DNA from: Pseudoalteromonas sp. NC201
GTDB taxonomy: Bacteria; Pseudomonadota; Gammaproteobacteria; Enterobacterales; Alteromonadaceae
DNA length: 64,000 nt
NCBI RefSeq assembly: GCF_002850255.1
Contig: NZ_CP022522.1
Location: forward strand, 1,921,125 to 1,985,124
Reading direction: 5' to 3'
Below, in pieces: positions 1 through 9,737 of this stretch. Position 1 is the stretch's first letter; each line of letters opens with the position of its first letter. The notes beneath the pieces were generated by a model. The model did no database searches and was not told the origin of the DNA. It saw only the letters and a list, made by a program, of their open reading frames with translations. Position numbers and translations under genes: made by a program.

Positions 1-321
1 CTGCAAGAACGTCGTAAGCAAGAGCTTAACAACGTGGCTATCGTTCGTGTTGAACAGCTATATCCATTCCCTCACAAAGAGATGGATGAGATCATGGCTC
101 GCTACCAGCACGTAAAAGATTTTGTTTGGTGTCAAGAAGAGCCACAAAACCAAGGTGCTTGGTACTGTTCACAGCATCATTTCTGGGAAGCTATCCCAGC
201 TGGCGCAAATCTGACTTATGCAGGCCGTAAGGCTTCAGCTGCACCAGCATGTGGATACATGTCTACACATACTAAAGAACAAAACGCGTTAATTGCTGAC
301 GCTTTAACAATTAAGAAATAA
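1..321 (+). CDS. sucA: 2-oxoglutarate dehydrogenase E1 component, C-terminal end (partial)
   Basis: The open frame enters from the left edge and stops at 321, so only the last 106 residues are present. The segment (VEQLYPFPHKEM, then VWCQEEPQNQGAW and a final Arg-Lys-Ala-Ser-Ala-Ala-Pro-Ala region) is the typical C-terminus of the thiamine-diphosphate E1 subunit of the 2-oxoglutarate dehydrogenase complex, which decarboxylates 2-oxoglutarate in the TCA cycle. sucB starts 10 bases after the stop, as in the usual sucABCD operon. The true start lies outside the window. Confidence 0.95.
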   Translation: MQERRKQELNNVAIVRVEQLYPFPHKEMDEIMARYQHVKDFVWCQEEPQNQGAWYCSQHHFWEAIPAGANLTYAGRKASAAPACGYMSTHTKEQNALIADALTIKK

Positions 322-331
322 GGAATAAGAG

Positions 332-1825
332 ATGACAACCGAAATTAAGGTTCCTGTTCTTCCTGAGTCTGTTGCCGATGCAACGGTTGCTACATGGCAT
401 GTAAGCGTTGGCGATAAAGTGACTCGTGATCAAAACTTAGTTGACATCGAAACGGATAAGGTCGTTTTAGAAGTTGTAGCGCCAGAAGATGGTGTTATCG
501 TTGCAATTTCTGAAGAGGAAGGCGCAACCGTTCTTGGCGAACAAGTTATTGCACAACTAGGTGCTGCTGATGAAGCAGCAGCGCCTGCTCAATCAAATGA
601 AAAACCAGCAGCGTCAGAATCGGCGCCAGCAGCAGAAGGTAAAGAAGTGGACATTAAAGTACCTGTACTTCCTGAGTCAGTAGCAGACGCTACTATCGCA
701 ACTTGGCACGTTCAACCAGGTGAAGCGGTTAGCCGCGACCAGAATCTAGTTGATATTGAAACAGATAAAGTGGTTCTTGAAGTTGTTGCACCTGAAGACG
801 GTGTGATGGGTGAGCACATCCACGCTGAAGGTGAGACAGTACTAGGTGATCAAGTTATCGGTAAAATCGTTGCCGGTGGCGCACCAGCTGAATCATCAAG
901 TGCGAAGAAAGAAGAAGCACCAGCTGCTGCTTCTGACGAAAACTCAGATGTACTAACACCATCTGTTCGTCGTCTTATCGCAGAGAAAGGCCTTGATGCT
1001 GCTAAGATCAAAGGGTCTGGTAAAGGCGGTCGCATTACTAAAGAAGACGTGGATGCTTTCCTTAAAGCACCAGCAAAATCAGAGTCTAAGCCTGCAGCTT
1101 CTGCACCAGCTGCCCCGGTAGGTGAGCGCACTCAAAAACGTGTACCAATGACTCGTCTACGTAAGACAATCGCTAACCGCTTATTGGAAGCGAAGAACTC
1201 AACAGCAATGCTGACAACGTTCAACGAAGTAAACATGAAGCCAATCATGGATCTTCGTAAGCAGTACCAAGAGGTATTTGAGAAGCGCCACGGTATTCGT
1301 TTAGGTTTCATGTCTTTCTACGTGAAAGCGGTAACTGAAGCACTTAAGCGTTTCCCTGAAGTTAACGCGTCAATTGACGGTGACGATATCGTTTACCACA
1401 ACTACTTTGACATCAGCATCGCGGTATCAACACCTCGTGGTCTAGTGACTCCAGTACTACGTGATTGTGATAAGCTTTCTGTTGCTGAAATCGAGAAGAA
1501 TATTCGTGAACTGGCTATTAAAGGTCGTGATGGCAAACTAACTGTTGACGATATGACTGGCGGTAACTTCACTATTACCAATGGTGGTGTATTCGGTTCA
1601 CTACTATCTACGCCTATCATCAACTTGCCACAGTCTTCAATCTTGGGCATGCACAAAATCCAAGAGCGCCCTATGGCAGTAAACGGTAAAGTTGAAATTT
1701 TACCTATGATGTACCTAGCACTATCTTATGACCACCGTCAAATCGATGGTAAAGAGTCAGTTGGTTTCCTAGTAACAATTAAAGAGTTACTCGAAGATCC
1801 AACACGTCTACTACTAGACGTATAA
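332..1825 (+). CDS. sucB: Dihydrolipoamide succinyltransferase (E2), two lipoyl domains
   Basis: E2 core of the 2-oxoglutarate dehydrogenase complex; transfers the succinyl group from lipoamide to CoA. Two lipoyl domains are visible, at about residues 4-76 and 107-182, each with the lipoylation motif ETDKVVLE (Lys43 and Lys146). Ala/Pro/Glu-rich linkers follow, then a peripheral subunit-binding domain (about 206-243) and the acyltransferase domain ending in the DHRxxDG active-site motif (His468, Asp472). At 497 residues it is clearly longer than single-lipoyl SucB proteins (about 400), and the extra length is the duplicated lipoyl domain. The two copies are very alike, which points to an internal duplication. 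Second gene of the sucABCD run; a terminator-like hairpin follows at 1843. Confidence 0.96.
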   Translation: MTTEIKVPVLPESVADATVATWHVSVGDKVTRDQNLVDIETDKVVLEVVAPEDGVIVAISEEEGATVLGEQVIAQLGAADEAAAPAQSNEKPAASESAPAAEGKEVDIKVPVLPESVADATIATWHVQPGEAVSRDQNLVDIETDKVVLEVVAPEDGVMGEHIHAEGETVLGDQVIGKIVAGGAPAESSSAKKEEAPAAASDENSDVLTPSVRRLIAEKGLDAAKIKGSGKGGRITKEDVDAFLKAPAKSESKPAASAPAAPVGERTQKRVPMTRLRKTIANRLLEAKNSTAMLTTFNEVNMKPIMDLRKQYQEVFEKRHGIRLGFMSFYVKAVTEALKRFPEVNASIDGDDIVYHNYFDISIAVSTPRGLVTPVLRDCDKLSVAEIEKNIRELAIKGRDGKLTVDDMTGGNFTITNGGVFGSLLSTPIINLPQSSILGMHKIQERPMAVNGKVEILPMMYLALSYDHRQIDGKESVGFLVTIKELLEDPTRLLLDV

Positions 1826-1842
1826 TATTTGTTTAAAGAATA

Positions 1843-1872
1843 AGCTGTATGCTCGCATACAGCTTTTTTTTT
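1843..1872 (+). terminator. Rho-independent terminator-like hairpin after sucB
   Basis: AGCTGTATGC (1843-1852) pairs with GCATACAGCT (1855-1864) and is followed by nine T. It lies between sucB and sucC, so sucAB and sucCD are probably at least partly separate transcription units. Confidence 0.8.
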
Positions 1873-1998
1873 GCGCCTTTGGTCTAAGTGGGGTTTTCAT
1901 CAGAAGCCTTGGGATCTATACTATGTGCGCAATTTGGGATAGCTGACTATTTGCATAAATATTCAGCTTTTTTAGTATAAAAAATTGGATAAAGCATC

Positions 1999-3165
1999 AT
2001 GAATTTGCATGAGTATCAGGCAAAACAACTTTTTGCCGAATATGGTTTACCTGTATCAGAAGGCTTTGCTTGTGATACACCTCAAGAAGCAGTTGAAGCT
2101 GCTGGTAAAATCGGTGGAGACAAGTGGGTTGTTAAGTGTCAAGTACACGCTGGCGGCCGTGGTAAAGCTGGCGGTGTTAAACTTGCAGACAGCAAAGACG
2201 AAATCCGCGCATTCGCTGAAAACTGGTTAGGTAAAAACCTAGTTACTTACCAAACAGACGAGAAAGGTCAGCCTGTTGCTAAAATCTTAGTAGAAAGCTG
2301 CACTGATATTGCAAATGAACTATACCTAGGTGCTGTTGTTGACCGTGGTTCACGTAAAATCGTGTTCATGGCATCAACTGAAGGTGGTGTAGAAATTGAA
2401 CAAGTTGCAGAAGAAACGCCTGAACTAATTCATAAAGCTGAGATCGACCCATTAGTAGGTCCTCAAGCTTACCAAGGTCGTGAGCTAGCGTTCAAACTAG
2501 GTTTGAACCCAACTCAAGTTAAGCAATTCACTAAGATCTTCATGGGTCTAGCGCAAATGTTTATCAACCACGACTTTGCTCTACTAGAAATCAACCCTCT
2601 AGTGATCACAGACGCTGGTAATCTACACTGCCTAGACGGCAAAATCGGTGTAGACGGCAACGCATTGTTCCGCCAGCCTAAGATCCGCGAATTCCACGAT
2701 CCTTCACAAGAAGACGCACGTGAAGCACACGCAGCAAGCTTTGAGCTTAACTACGTAGCACTAGACGGTAACGTTGGTTGTATGGTTAACGGTGCAGGCC
2801 TTGCGATGGGTACTATGGACATCGTAAACCTACACGGCGGCAAGCCAGCTAACTTCCTAGACGTTGGTGGCGGCGCGACTAAAGAGCGTGTATCTGAAGC
2901 ATTCAAGATCATCCTTTCTGACGACAATGTTAAAGCAGTACTAGTTAACATTTTCGGTGGTATTGTACGTTGTGACATGATCGCTGAAGGTATTATTGGT
3001 GCGGTTAAAGAAGTTGGCGTAAACGTGCCAGTAGTTGTACGTCTTGAAGGTACTAACGCTGAAGCTGGTCGTGAAGTACTAGCTAACTCTGGCCTTGACA
3101 TCATTGCAGCTGAGTCACTAACTGACGCTGCTGAGAAAGTAGTTGCTGCTGCGGAGGGCAAATAA
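1999..3165 (+). CDS. sucC: Succinyl-CoA synthetase (ADP-forming) beta subunit
   Basis: 388 residues, the normal length. With SucD it makes succinate and nucleoside triphosphate from succinyl-CoA in the TCA cycle. The N-terminus ([12 protein letters not shown]) and ATP-grasp region ([15 protein letters not shown]), the ALLEINPLV motif and the C-terminal ligase domain ([24 protein letters not shown]) are all recognisable. The stop codon overlaps the sucD start by one base (TAATG), so the two subunits are translationally coupled. A 173-base gap with a terminator-like hairpin separates it from sucB. Confidence 0.97.
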   Translation: MNLHEYQAKQLFAEYGLPVSEGFACDTPQEAVEAAGKIGGDKWVVKCQVHAGGRGKAGGVKLADSKDEIRAFAENWLGKNLVTYQTDEKGQPVAKILVESCTDIANELYLGAVVDRGSRKIVFMASTEGGVEIEQVAEETPELIHKAEIDPLVGPQAYQGRELAFKLGLNPTQVKQFTKIFMGLAQMFINHDFALLEINPLVITDAGNLHCLDGKIGVDGNALFRQPKIREFHDPSQEDAREAHAASFELNYVALDGNVGCMVNGAGLAMGTMDIVNLHGGKPANFLDVGGGATKERVSEAFKIILSDDNVKAVLVNIFGGIVRCDMIAEGIIGAVKEVGVNVPVVVRLEGTNAEAGREVLANSGLDIIAAESLTDAAEKVVAAAEGK

Positions 3166-4037
3166 TGTCTGTACTAATTAACAAAGATACTAAAGTAATC
3201 TGTCAAGGTTTCACTGGTGGTCAGGGTACTTTCCACTCTGAGCAAGCTATCCAGTACGGTACGCAAATGGTTGGTGGTGTTTCTCCTGGTAAAGGCGGCA
3301 CAACTCACCTAGGTCTACCTGTATTTAACACAGTACGTGAAGCGGTAGAGTCAACTGGTGCAACTGCATCTGTTATCTACGTACCAGCTGCATTCTGTAA
3401 AGACGCTATCCTTGAAGCGATCAGCGCAGGTATCGAACTAATCGTATGTATCACTGAAGGCATCCCTACACTAGATATGGTTGATGTTAAAGTGAAGCTA
3501 GAAGAAACTGGCGTTCGCATGATTGGTCCTAACTGCCCAGGTGTTATCACTCCAGGTGAAACTAAGATCGGTATCATGCCAGGTCACATCCACTTGCCTG
3601 GTAAAGTAGGTATCGTGTCACGTTCTGGTACTTTGACTTATGAAGCAGTTAAGCAAACAACTGACGCTGGCTTCGGTCAATCTACTTGTGTTGGTATCGG
3701 TGGTGACCCAATCCCAGGCACTAACTTCATCGACGTACTAGAGATGTTCCAAAACGATCCGCAAACTGAAGCTATCGTAATGATCGGTGAGATCGGCGGT
3801 ACAGCTGAAGAAGAAGCGGCTGAGTACATCAAGCATAACGTAACTAAGCCTGTTGTTTCTTACATCGCAGGTGTTACAGCTCCTCCAGGTAAGCGTATGG
3901 GTCACGCTGGTGCAATTATCGCAGGCGGTAAAGGTACAGCTGACGAGAAGTTCGCAGCACTTGAAGCCGCGGGTGTTAAAACAGTTCGCTCTCTTGCAGA
4001 AATCGGTTCTGCACTAAAAGAGAAAGCGGGTTGGTAA
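3165..4037 (+). CDS. sucD: Succinyl-CoA synthetase alpha subunit
   Basis: 290 residues, full length. Carries the CoA-binding Rossmann domain at the N-terminus ([17 protein letters not shown]) and the C-terminal ligase domain with the phosphorylated active-site histidine in [11 protein letters not shown] (His247). It heterodimerises with SucC, encoded directly upstream with a one-base overlap. A strong terminator follows at 4054, ending the suc operon. Confidence 0.97.
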   Translation: MSVLINKDTKVICQGFTGGQGTFHSEQAIQYGTQMVGGVSPGKGGTTHLGLPVFNTVREAVESTGATASVIYVPAAFCKDAILEAISAGIELIVCITEGIPTLDMVDVKVKLEETGVRMIGPNCPGVITPGETKIGIMPGHIHLPGKVGIVSRSGTLTYEAVKQTTDAGFGQSTCVGIGGDPIPGTNFIDVLEMFQNDPQTEAIVMIGEIGGTAEEEAAEYIKHNVTKPVVSYIAGVTAPPGKRMGHAGAIIAGGKGTADEKFAALEAAGVKTVRSLAEIGSALKEKAGW

Positions 4038-4053
4038 GTTAATACCGCACGTT

Positions 4054-4080
4054 AAAAAGGCTCCTCAAGGAGCCTTTTTT
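4054..4080 (+). terminator. Rho-independent terminator of the suc operon
   Basis: AGGCTCC (4058-4064), loop TCAA, GGAGCCT (4069-4075), followed by a T run and preceded by an A run, so it could act in both directions. It begins 17 bases after the sucD stop. Confidence 0.92.
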
Positions 4081-4111
4081 GATCTCGCTATACCAATTGC
4101 ATGAGGGGATT

Positions 4112-4696
4112 ATGCCTTTTCATAAACTCGGTGAGCTCTGTGAAGTCACAAAAAATGAATTATTAACACTTACTCAGCAAAACCCAACGTTCGACACTAA
4201 GTGCTGCAGCCGCAATGAAATATTATTGCAACAAGGGCAAGTGCAGCGTCATGGCTTTTTTATCCGCTCAGGTAAGCTTGTATCATCGGTTGTAAATGAA
4301 ACAGGGGAGCTAAGACATAAGGAGTTCTATTTTGCTGGTGAACTTTGTATTCTATTTGCTGAATGGATCCAAAAATCTCCTAGCTTCTATCAAATCTCTG
4401 CGCTGGATGATGTGGAGTTGGTACTCGTTCCGCTAGCCGAATTAGAACAAGATACTCTTCGCGCACTTAAATTAAAATTATTAGAACAGCAGTTGCTATT
4501 TAAAGAAGCAAAAGAAGCTTTTCTACTACTAAATACGCTGGAGCAAAGATATTGTTTTTTGCGTGACAAACGTCCGCATTGGGTTAGTGGTTTAGCAAAT
4601 TATGATCTGGCTAATTATTTGGGCGTTACACCTCAAGGGCTATCACGGTTAAAGTCGCGAGTAAACAAAGCGCAAGCGACAACAACTAAGCGTTAG
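4112..4696 (+). CDS. Crp/Fnr-family transcriptional regulator
   Basis: 194 residues from the ATG at 4112, which has a good ribosome-binding site (GAGGGGAT) just upstream; the frame stays open to a TTG at 4079 inside the suc terminator, which is unlikely to be used. The N-terminal half looks like a cyclic-nucleotide-binding beta-roll (RNEILLQQGQVQRHGFFIRSGKL, FYFAGELCILF). The C-terminus holds a short helix-turn-helix (YDLANYLGVTPQGLSRLKSRV). There is no Cys cluster of the FNR type, and the effector is unknown. Its stop lies two bases from the end of the convergent monooxygenase-like gene. Confidence 0.8.
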   Translation: MPFHKLGELCEVTKNELLTLTQQNPTFDTKCCSRNEILLQQGQVQRHGFFIRSGKLVSSVVNETGELRHKEFYFAGELCILFAEWIQKSPSFYQISALDDVELVLVPLAELEQDTLRALKLKLLEQQLLFKEAKEAFLLLNTLEQRYCFLRDKRPHWVSGLANYDLANYLGVTPQGLSRLKSRVNKAQATTTKR

Positions 4697-4697
4697 C

Positions 4698-5009
4698 TCA
4701 AAGACTATATTCACGCTCTACCTTGGCGATACGAGTTGTATAGCTTTGATACCATTTTTTATTGCCGTTTTTTTGCGCCTCAATATGCTCAGCATTGGCT
4801 TTCCATGCTTTGATTGACTCAAGGTCTCGCCAATAAGAAACGGTGATCCCAACCTCCTCACGCGCAGATTCTAATCCTAAAAAACCGGGTTGAAGCTGTG
4901 CAAGCTCGACCATTCTCGACGCGGTTTGGGCGTAGCCCTCGTCGTCTTCATTTTTTATATTGGTAAAAATTACGGCGTAATAGGGTGGTGGTGGAGTAGT
5001 TGCAATCAT
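4698..5009 (-). CDS. Antibiotic biosynthesis monooxygenase (ABM) domain protein
   Basis: 103 residues with the pattern of the small dimeric ABM fold: YYAVIFTNIKNEDDEGYAQTASRMVELAQLQPGFLGLESAREEVGITVSYWRDLESIKAWK, i.e. the PGFLGxES and SYWxDxxxIxxW motifs. Members include heme-degrading and quinol monooxygenases as well as many uncharacterised household proteins, so substrate and role cannot be assigned. Convergent with the Crp-like gene. Confidence 0.75.
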   Translation of the reverse strand: MIATTPPPPYYAVIFTNIKNEDDEGYAQTASRMVELAQLQPGFLGLESAREEVGITVSYWRDLESIKAWKANAEHIEAQKNGNKKWYQSYTTRIAKVEREYSL

Positions 5010-5077
5010 AAGTTGTAGCGCAGTAAATTGTAGATGCTATGTTTATACCAATTAACCTGTGCTCTAATCAATCACGA

Positions 5078-5115
5078 TAAATGATGAGTTCCTCATCAGA
5101 GCAACTCATCATTTA
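5078..5115. terminator. Bidirectional-type hairpin downstream of the M24 peptidase
   Basis: TAAATGATGAGTT (5078-5090) is the exact reverse complement of AACTCATCATTTA (5103-5115). It lies 9 bases beyond the stop of the minus-strand peptidase gene and is the likely end of that operon. The T run is weak. Confidence 0.6.
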
Positions 5116-5124
5116 TTTCTAATA

Positions 5125-6336
5125 TCACTTAACCCCAAAAGGATTGTCTATGCTGTGCGCAGGCTCAGTAAACCAACGTGGACCATCGTCGGTCATATAG
5201 AAATGGTCTTCCAAGCGAATGCCAAATTCATCAGGAATAACCAGCATCGGTTCATTTGAAAAACACATTCCAGCTGCGAGCGGTTCTGGGTTGTCTTTGA
5301 CTAAATAAGGCCATTCGTGGATATCTAAGCCGATACCGTGCCCAGTGCGATGTGGGCAACCTGGTAGTTGATAATCAGGACCGAGCCCATTGCTGGCAAT
5401 ATACTCTCTCGCGGCTTTATCAACAGCGCCACAGGGCGCACCAATTTTGGCTACATTAAATGCTGCAATTTGCGCTTGCTTCTCAATTTGCCAAACGGAC
5501 TTTTGCTTTTCACTGGGGTCGCCAAAAACATAAGTACGGGTGATATCGCTGAGATAGCCGTGTAACTTACAACCAGTGTCGACGAGAACCACATCGCCTT
5601 TTTTCAGCGTTTGTGGATTTTTTACACCATGTGGGAATGACGACGCCACACCAAATAGCACAATACAAAAATAATTGCCCGGTGCCCCCACTTTTTTGTG
5701 CGCTTCATTAATAAAGGCTTCAACTTCGGTTGTGGTGATCCCTTCATACAGCATAGATGCCGTTGCTTTATGTACGGCAAGTGTCATGTCCATTGCTCGT
5801 TGAATAAGGGCAATTTCATTGGCCGATTTATGCATTCTACAATGCGCGGTTACTGCCTTTGCATTGATAAGCGAAAGCTCAGGTGCCGCGAGTCTGATCC
5901 CATCAGCAACAAAAAACGCAGTGCTTTCGTCAATGGCGAGTGTGCCTGTGCTATCAATATTGAGTGTGTTAAGTACGTTTGCAACGAGCTCGTAAGGAGA
6001 TTCTTCTTCTTGCCAAGCATGAATAGGGCCTTCAATCAGCCAATAATCCTTAATAGAGCCAATTTCAAAAAACGGGACGATAAACTGAACTTGTCCATTG
6101 GCGGGTAAAATAGCACCGACCAAACGCTCACTGGCGTACCATTGCAAACCAGTAAAGTATTTTAAATTTGTACCAGCATTTAAATAGAGTGCATCAATGT
6201 TGTTTTGCTGCATATATTGTTGAGCTTTTTCTATTCTTGCTAAATACTCGCTTTCGGCAATTGGCGCTACACCTTTGGTCATATCTTCTAAGTTATCTAG
6301 CGCTTGCTGCGCGCTCTGGTATGCAATACCTTTCAT
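5125..6336 (-). CDS. M24-family Xaa-Pro peptidase (prolidase/aminopeptidase P type), hydroxyproline cluster
   Basis: 403 residues with the creatinase-like N-terminal domain and a pita-bread C-terminal domain. All five metal ligands are visible in order: VDTGC (Asp), SDITRT (Asp), HRTGHGIGLDIHE (His), SNEPM (Glu) and RLEDH (Glu). Such cytosolic enzymes cleave peptide bonds next to proline. No signal peptide is seen. It lies 16 bases after the FAD oxidase gene, in the same minus-strand operon and beside the 4-hydroxyproline genes. I infer that it releases proline or hydroxyproline from short collagen-type peptides. Dipeptidase versus aminopeptidase cannot be decided from sequence alone. Confidence 0.88.
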   Translation of the reverse strand: MKGIAYQSAQQALDNLEDMTKGVAPIAESEYLARIEKAQQYMQQNNIDALYLNAGTNLKYFTGLQWYASERLVGAILPANGQVQFIVPFFEIGSIKDYWLIEGPIHAWQEEESPYELVANVLNTLNIDSTGTLAIDESTAFFVADGIRLAAPELSLINAKAVTAHCRMHKSANEIALIQRAMDMTLAVHKATASMLYEGITTTEVEAFINEAHKKVGAPGNYFCIVLFGVASSFPHGVKNPQTLKKGDVVLVDTGCKLHGYLSDITRTYVFGDPSEKQKSVWQIEKQAQIAAFNVAKIGAPCGAVDKAAREYIASNGLGPDYQLPGCPHRTGHGIGLDIHEWPYLVKDNPEPLAAGMCFSNEPMLVIPDEFGIRLEDHFYMTDDGPRWFTEPAHSIDNPFGVK

Positions 6337-6352
6337 TTATTGTGATCCTTAG

Positions 6353-7588
6353 CTAATTAAATCGAGCAATACTAAAGGGAGTAAGATCGATGTCGTTGGG
6401 CTTGTTGTCAATAAGATCTGCGATACATTCACTTGAAATTGCGGCTTGGGTCAGTCCTAAGTGCTGATGACCCAGTGCAAAATATAGGTTGTGATGATTT
6501 GGCGCTTGTCCGATGACAGGTAAATAATCTGGGAGTGAGGGGCGGCAGCCAACCCAAAGCGCCTCACTGTGTTGTGGCAGAGTTTGCCTTAATAGAATGC
6601 TTGCGTGATGTAATAATGCACGAGCACGGCTGTAGTTGGGTTTACTATCCAGTGTGGCAAATTCTACCGTGCCGGCCAGTCGTAAACCTTGTGACATGGG
6701 CGTCATGATAAACCCTCGCTCACTTGATGCAACAGGTCGTGTAAGCGTATTCTTCACTGCCAACATGTTGTGATAACCACGCTCGGCAATCATGGGCAGT
6801 GAGTAACCTAAAGACGCACAGAGTGTTTTACTTGCCGCTCCTGTTGCTACAACTACTTTGTTAAAGGTCATCTTGTGGCTTTTGGAGTGAAGTGTATAGC
6901 CATGCTCTGTGTGGATAATATTGTCGATTGAGGCTTGTTTGAATGCTCCCCCTAGCTGCATAAACTGCTCATATAAAGTCAAACAAAGGACGTAGGGATC
7001 TGTGCTATGCGCGACTTTATCAAAATACAGTGCTGAGGTAATGGTACTTGATAGGCTCGACTCCATTTCTCGGGCTTGATCACCTGTAATTAAGCTCACT
7101 GAGATGTCTTGTTCGGTGTATTTGTTATAGCTTTTACGGGCAGAGCTTTCGTCACCTTCAAATACCAGTAAACTGCCGTTGCTAGATATAAGTGTATGAT
7201 ACTTATCACCAAGTAAACGCTGATATGCGGGTAGTGCGCGTTCATTTAAACTTCTAAGTGCGATTGTACCTTCGTGGAAACAGCTACTTTTCATTTGCTT
7301 TAAGAATCGTACAAACCAAGGCATATTTTTGAGCAAAGAGGTGGTCTCAATTCGCAAAGGCCCCACCGGATTGACTAACATGCCAGGCACCTTTGTTAGT
7401 AAAGCTGCGTCTGCCATTGGAAATACCTGTTCCGTGGCAAAATGCCCAGCATTACCCTTGGAGCATCCCTCTGCGGGCTGATTTTTATCGAGCAAGGTAA
7501 CAGCGTGGCCTCGTCTAGCTAATTGCAGCGCGGTGGTTATCCCAATGATCCCTGCACCGATCACTGCAATTTTATTATTACTTTCCAC
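6353..7588 (-). CDS. DadA-like FAD oxidoreductase, probable D-hydroxyproline dehydrogenase
   Basis: 411 residues of the DAO/DadA family. The N-terminus has the Rossmann FAD motif (IAVIGAGIIGITTALQLARRGHAVTLLDKN) and the C-terminus the typical WVGCRPSLPDYLPVIGQAP and LGHQHLGLTQA motifs. In 4-hydroxyproline catabolism a DadA-like enzyme oxidises cis-4-hydroxy-D-proline to 1-pyrroline-4-hydroxy-2-carboxylate. The divergent operon encodes the epimerase that makes that substrate and the deaminase that uses the product, so this role is a strong contextual inference. First gene of a two-gene minus-strand operon with the M24 peptidase. Confidence 0.85.
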   Translation of the reverse strand: MESNNKIAVIGAGIIGITTALQLARRGHAVTLLDKNQPAEGCSKGNAGHFATEQVFPMADAALLTKVPGMLVNPVGPLRIETTSLLKNMPWFVRFLKQMKSSCFHEGTIALRSLNERALPAYQRLLGDKYHTLISSNGSLLVFEGDESSARKSYNKYTEQDISVSLITGDQAREMESSLSSTITSALYFDKVAHSTDPYVLCLTLYEQFMQLGGAFKQASIDNIIHTEHGYTLHSKSHKMTFNKVVVATGAASKTLCASLGYSLPMIAERGYHNMLAVKNTLTRPVASSERGFIMTPMSQGLRLAGTVEFATLDSKPNYSRARALLHHASILLRQTLPQHSEALWVGCRPSLPDYLPVIGQAPNHHNLYFALGHQHLGLTQAAISSECIADLIDNKPNDIDLTPFSIARFN

Positions 7589-7738
7589 AATTTACCTCTC
7601 CATCCTAAATTGTATTTCCACATAGACATCAATCAGGTCTCGTTTAAATACCAAAAAGAAAAAATTTACCACTTACAAATCATAAGATTACAGACGTTTA
7701 AGTCAGTCATTTAAGCTAATGGTTAAAAAATCTCTCTT

Positions 7739-7768
7739 TTGAATATTGATTATTGTATACAATATACC
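7739..7768 (+). promoter_or_regulatory. Promoter of the 4-hydroxyproline operon with GntR-type operator
   Basis: A perfect 14-bp palindrome TATTGTATACAATA at 7751-7764 lies 6 bases after a -35-like TTGAAT (7739-7744) and overlaps a -10-like TATACC (7763-7768). The same palindrome with the same spacing to the hexamers stands before the TonB receptor at 34682-34711. The form is typical of operators of FCD-type GntR regulators, and one is encoded at 11458. Binding is inferred. Confidence 0.72.
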
Positions 7769-7816
7769 TATTATGGCAAGCACAATAACTAAACAACCTA
7801 ATGAAAGGCGAGAACC

Positions 7817-8731
7817 ATGAACGTAAATTGGCAGGGTGTATATCCAGCAGTAACCACTCAATTCCATGATGACGAAAGCATCAACTTTGATACCACCAAA
7901 GAGATGATAGATAACCTGATTAACGAAGGGGTTCATGGCATCATAGTATTAGGCACCGTCGGTGAAAACTGCTCACTCACGGCTGACGAGAAACGCCAAG
8001 TTTTAAAAGCGGCGACAGAAGTGGTAGGTGATAGAGTGCCACTACTTAGTGGTGTGGCTGAGACCACAACTGCACTGGCTGTCGAGTTTGCCAAAGATGC
8101 AGAAGCGCTTGGAATAGATGGACTGATGGTGTTGCCGGGGATGGTCTACCGCTCAACCGAGCGTGAAGCGATTCATCATTACCAACAGGTAGCGCGAAGC
8201 ACGGCATTACCTATTATGATTTACAACAATCCGGTGACCTACGGTGTCGATGTGTCTATTGAAGGCATGAAAACCTTAGCTGAGGAGTCCAACATTGTTT
8301 CAGTAAAAGAAGCAACGGAAGATACCCGCCGTATTAGCGAGCTGTTTAGCGCATTTGGCGACCGCTACGTGGTATTTGGTGGTGTTGATGATATCGCACT
8401 GGAAAGCCTGATGCTTGGCGCGACGGGTTGGATCTCGGGATTGACCAATGTATTCCCACGCGAGTCAGTGGCTATTTATAAACTTGCTGAACAAGGTCGC
8501 TATGAGGAAGCACGCGCGCTGTGGCGTTGGTTTTTACCTTTGCTACGCTTAGATACTATTCCGACACTAGTGCAGTGCATCAAATATGCAGAACATTTGG
8601 CTGGACGCGGTAGTGAAGTGACTCGTTCTCCAAGATTGCCACTCACCCAAGAGCAAAAGGCTTACGTGAGTCGTTTGTACGATGAAGCGATGGCAAATCG
8701 AATTGACTTAAGCCAATATAACTTGGACTAA
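7817..8731 (+). CDS. DapA-family lyase, probable 1-pyrroline-4-hydroxy-2-carboxylate deaminase
   Basis: 304 residues of the dihydrodipicolinate synthase/N-acetylneuraminate lyase TIM-barrel family. Visible motifs are GTVGENCSLTADEK, the catalytic Tyr in MIYNNPVTYG and the Schiff-base Lys in IVSVKEATED. In the bacterial trans-4-hydroxyproline pathway this family converts 1-pyrroline-4-hydroxy-2-carboxylate to 2-oxoglutarate semialdehyde with loss of ammonia. The epimerase follows after 4 bases and the semialdehyde dehydrogenase comes next, so I assign the pathway role with fair confidence rather than a lysine-biosynthetic one. Ribosome-binding site AAGGCGAGAACC precedes the ATG. Confidence 0.86.
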   Translation: MNVNWQGVYPAVTTQFHDDESINFDTTKEMIDNLINEGVHGIIVLGTVGENCSLTADEKRQVLKAATEVVGDRVPLLSGVAETTTALAVEFAKDAEALGIDGLMVLPGMVYRSTEREAIHHYQQVARSTALPIMIYNNPVTYGVDVSIEGMKTLAEESNIVSVKEATEDTRRISELFSAFGDRYVVFGGVDDIALESLMLGATGWISGLTNVFPRESVAIYKLAEQGRYEEARALWRWFLPLLRLDTIPTLVQCIKYAEHLAGRGSEVTRSPRLPLTQEQKAYVSRLYDEAMANRIDLSQYNLD

Positions 8732-8735
8732 GCGT

Positions 8736-9737
8736 ATGATTTTAGGCACCTACTATTGTATAGATGGCCACACCTGTGGCAATCCCGTGCGCTTGGTCAC
8801 GAGTGGTCATCCACCGCTTTTGGGCGAGAGCATGAGTGAAAAGCGCCAACATTTTTTACGCGACTACGATTGGATAAGGCGCGCACTGATGTTTGAGCCC
8901 AGGGGCCATGACATGATGTCGGGTGCCTTTTTATATCCACCGACCACTGCTGATGGGGATGTGGCAATCCTATTTATCGAAACTTCTGGGTGCTTGCCGA
9001 TGTGTGGGCACGGCACTATCGGGACAGTCACTTTTGGCCTTGAAAGCGGCCTTATAACTCCAAAGGAACATGGTGTACTCAAGCTTGACACCCCTGCGGG
9101 GCGCGTGAATGCCTATTATGAGATGAAGGCAGATAAAGTGACTTGGGTAAAGCTCTACAATGTGCCGGCATTTTTGGCGTACCAAGCGGTGCCTGTCCAT
9201 GTTGATGGGCTAGGGGAGCTCATCGTTGATATTGCCTACGGCGGTAACTTTTACATTATTGTTGAGCCTCAAAGTCTATTTGCTGGTGTGGATCAAAGCT
9301 GCGCTGCTAAATTATTGGCATGGAGCCCCAAAGTGCGTGCGGCAGTTAACGCGCAAATAAATCCAATTCATCCCGAAGATTCTTCTGTATGTGGCGCCTC
9401 CCATGTGTTATGGACAGGCAAGCCACAACATCCAGATAGTCATGCTGCAAACGCGGTATTTTATGGCGATAAAGCGATTGATAGATCGCCTTGTGGCACC
9501 GGCACAAGTGCACGCATGGCACAGCTGTTTGCAAAAGGACTGCTAAAAGATGGCCGCACTTTTGTTCACGAGAGCATCATAGGCAGCCAATTTATCGGTA
9601 AGGTCGAAGGCACAACTGAAGTCGCGGGAAAAGTTGCAATTTTGCCAAGTATTCAAGGTTGGGCACGTCAAACGGGGAGTAATTGTATCACTGTAGATGA
9701 CGAAGATCCGTATGCATTTGGTTTTCAGGTGCTCTAG
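8736..9737 (+). CDS. 4-hydroxyproline 2-epimerase (proline racemase family)
   Basis: 333 residues of the proline racemase superfamily. Both catalytic cysteines are present: Cys90 in LPMCGHGTIG and Cys253 in DRSPCGTGTS. Two Cys residues mark true racemases/epimerases and separate them from the Thr-containing 3-hydroxyproline dehydratases, of which one is encoded at 37856. Context supports trans-4-hydroxy-L-proline to cis-4-hydroxy-D-proline as the reaction. Starts 4 bases after the deaminase stop, so the two are co-transcribed. Confidence 0.9.
   Translation: MILGTYYCIDGHTCGNPVRLVTSGHPPLLGESMSEKRQHFLRDYDWIRRALMFEPRGHDMMSGAFLYPPTTADGDVAILFIETSGCLPMCGHGTIGTVTFGLESGLITPKEHGVLKLDTPAGRVNAYYEMKADKVTWVKLYNVPAFLAYQAVPVHVDGLGELIVDIAYGGNFYIIVEPQSLFAGVDQSCAAKLLAWSPKVRAAVNAQINPIHPEDSSVCGASHVLWTGKPQHPDSHAANAVFYGDKAIDRSPCGTGTSARMAQLFAKGLLKDGRTFVHESIIGSQFIGKVEGTTEVAGKVAILPSIQGWARQTGSNCITVDDEDPYAFGFQVL

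Noticed and set aside
2751..3161. 136-codon minus-strand frame inside sucC
   Set aside because: Shadow of the strongly coding sucC; composition (Ser/Thr/Pro-rich) is that of a reverse frame.
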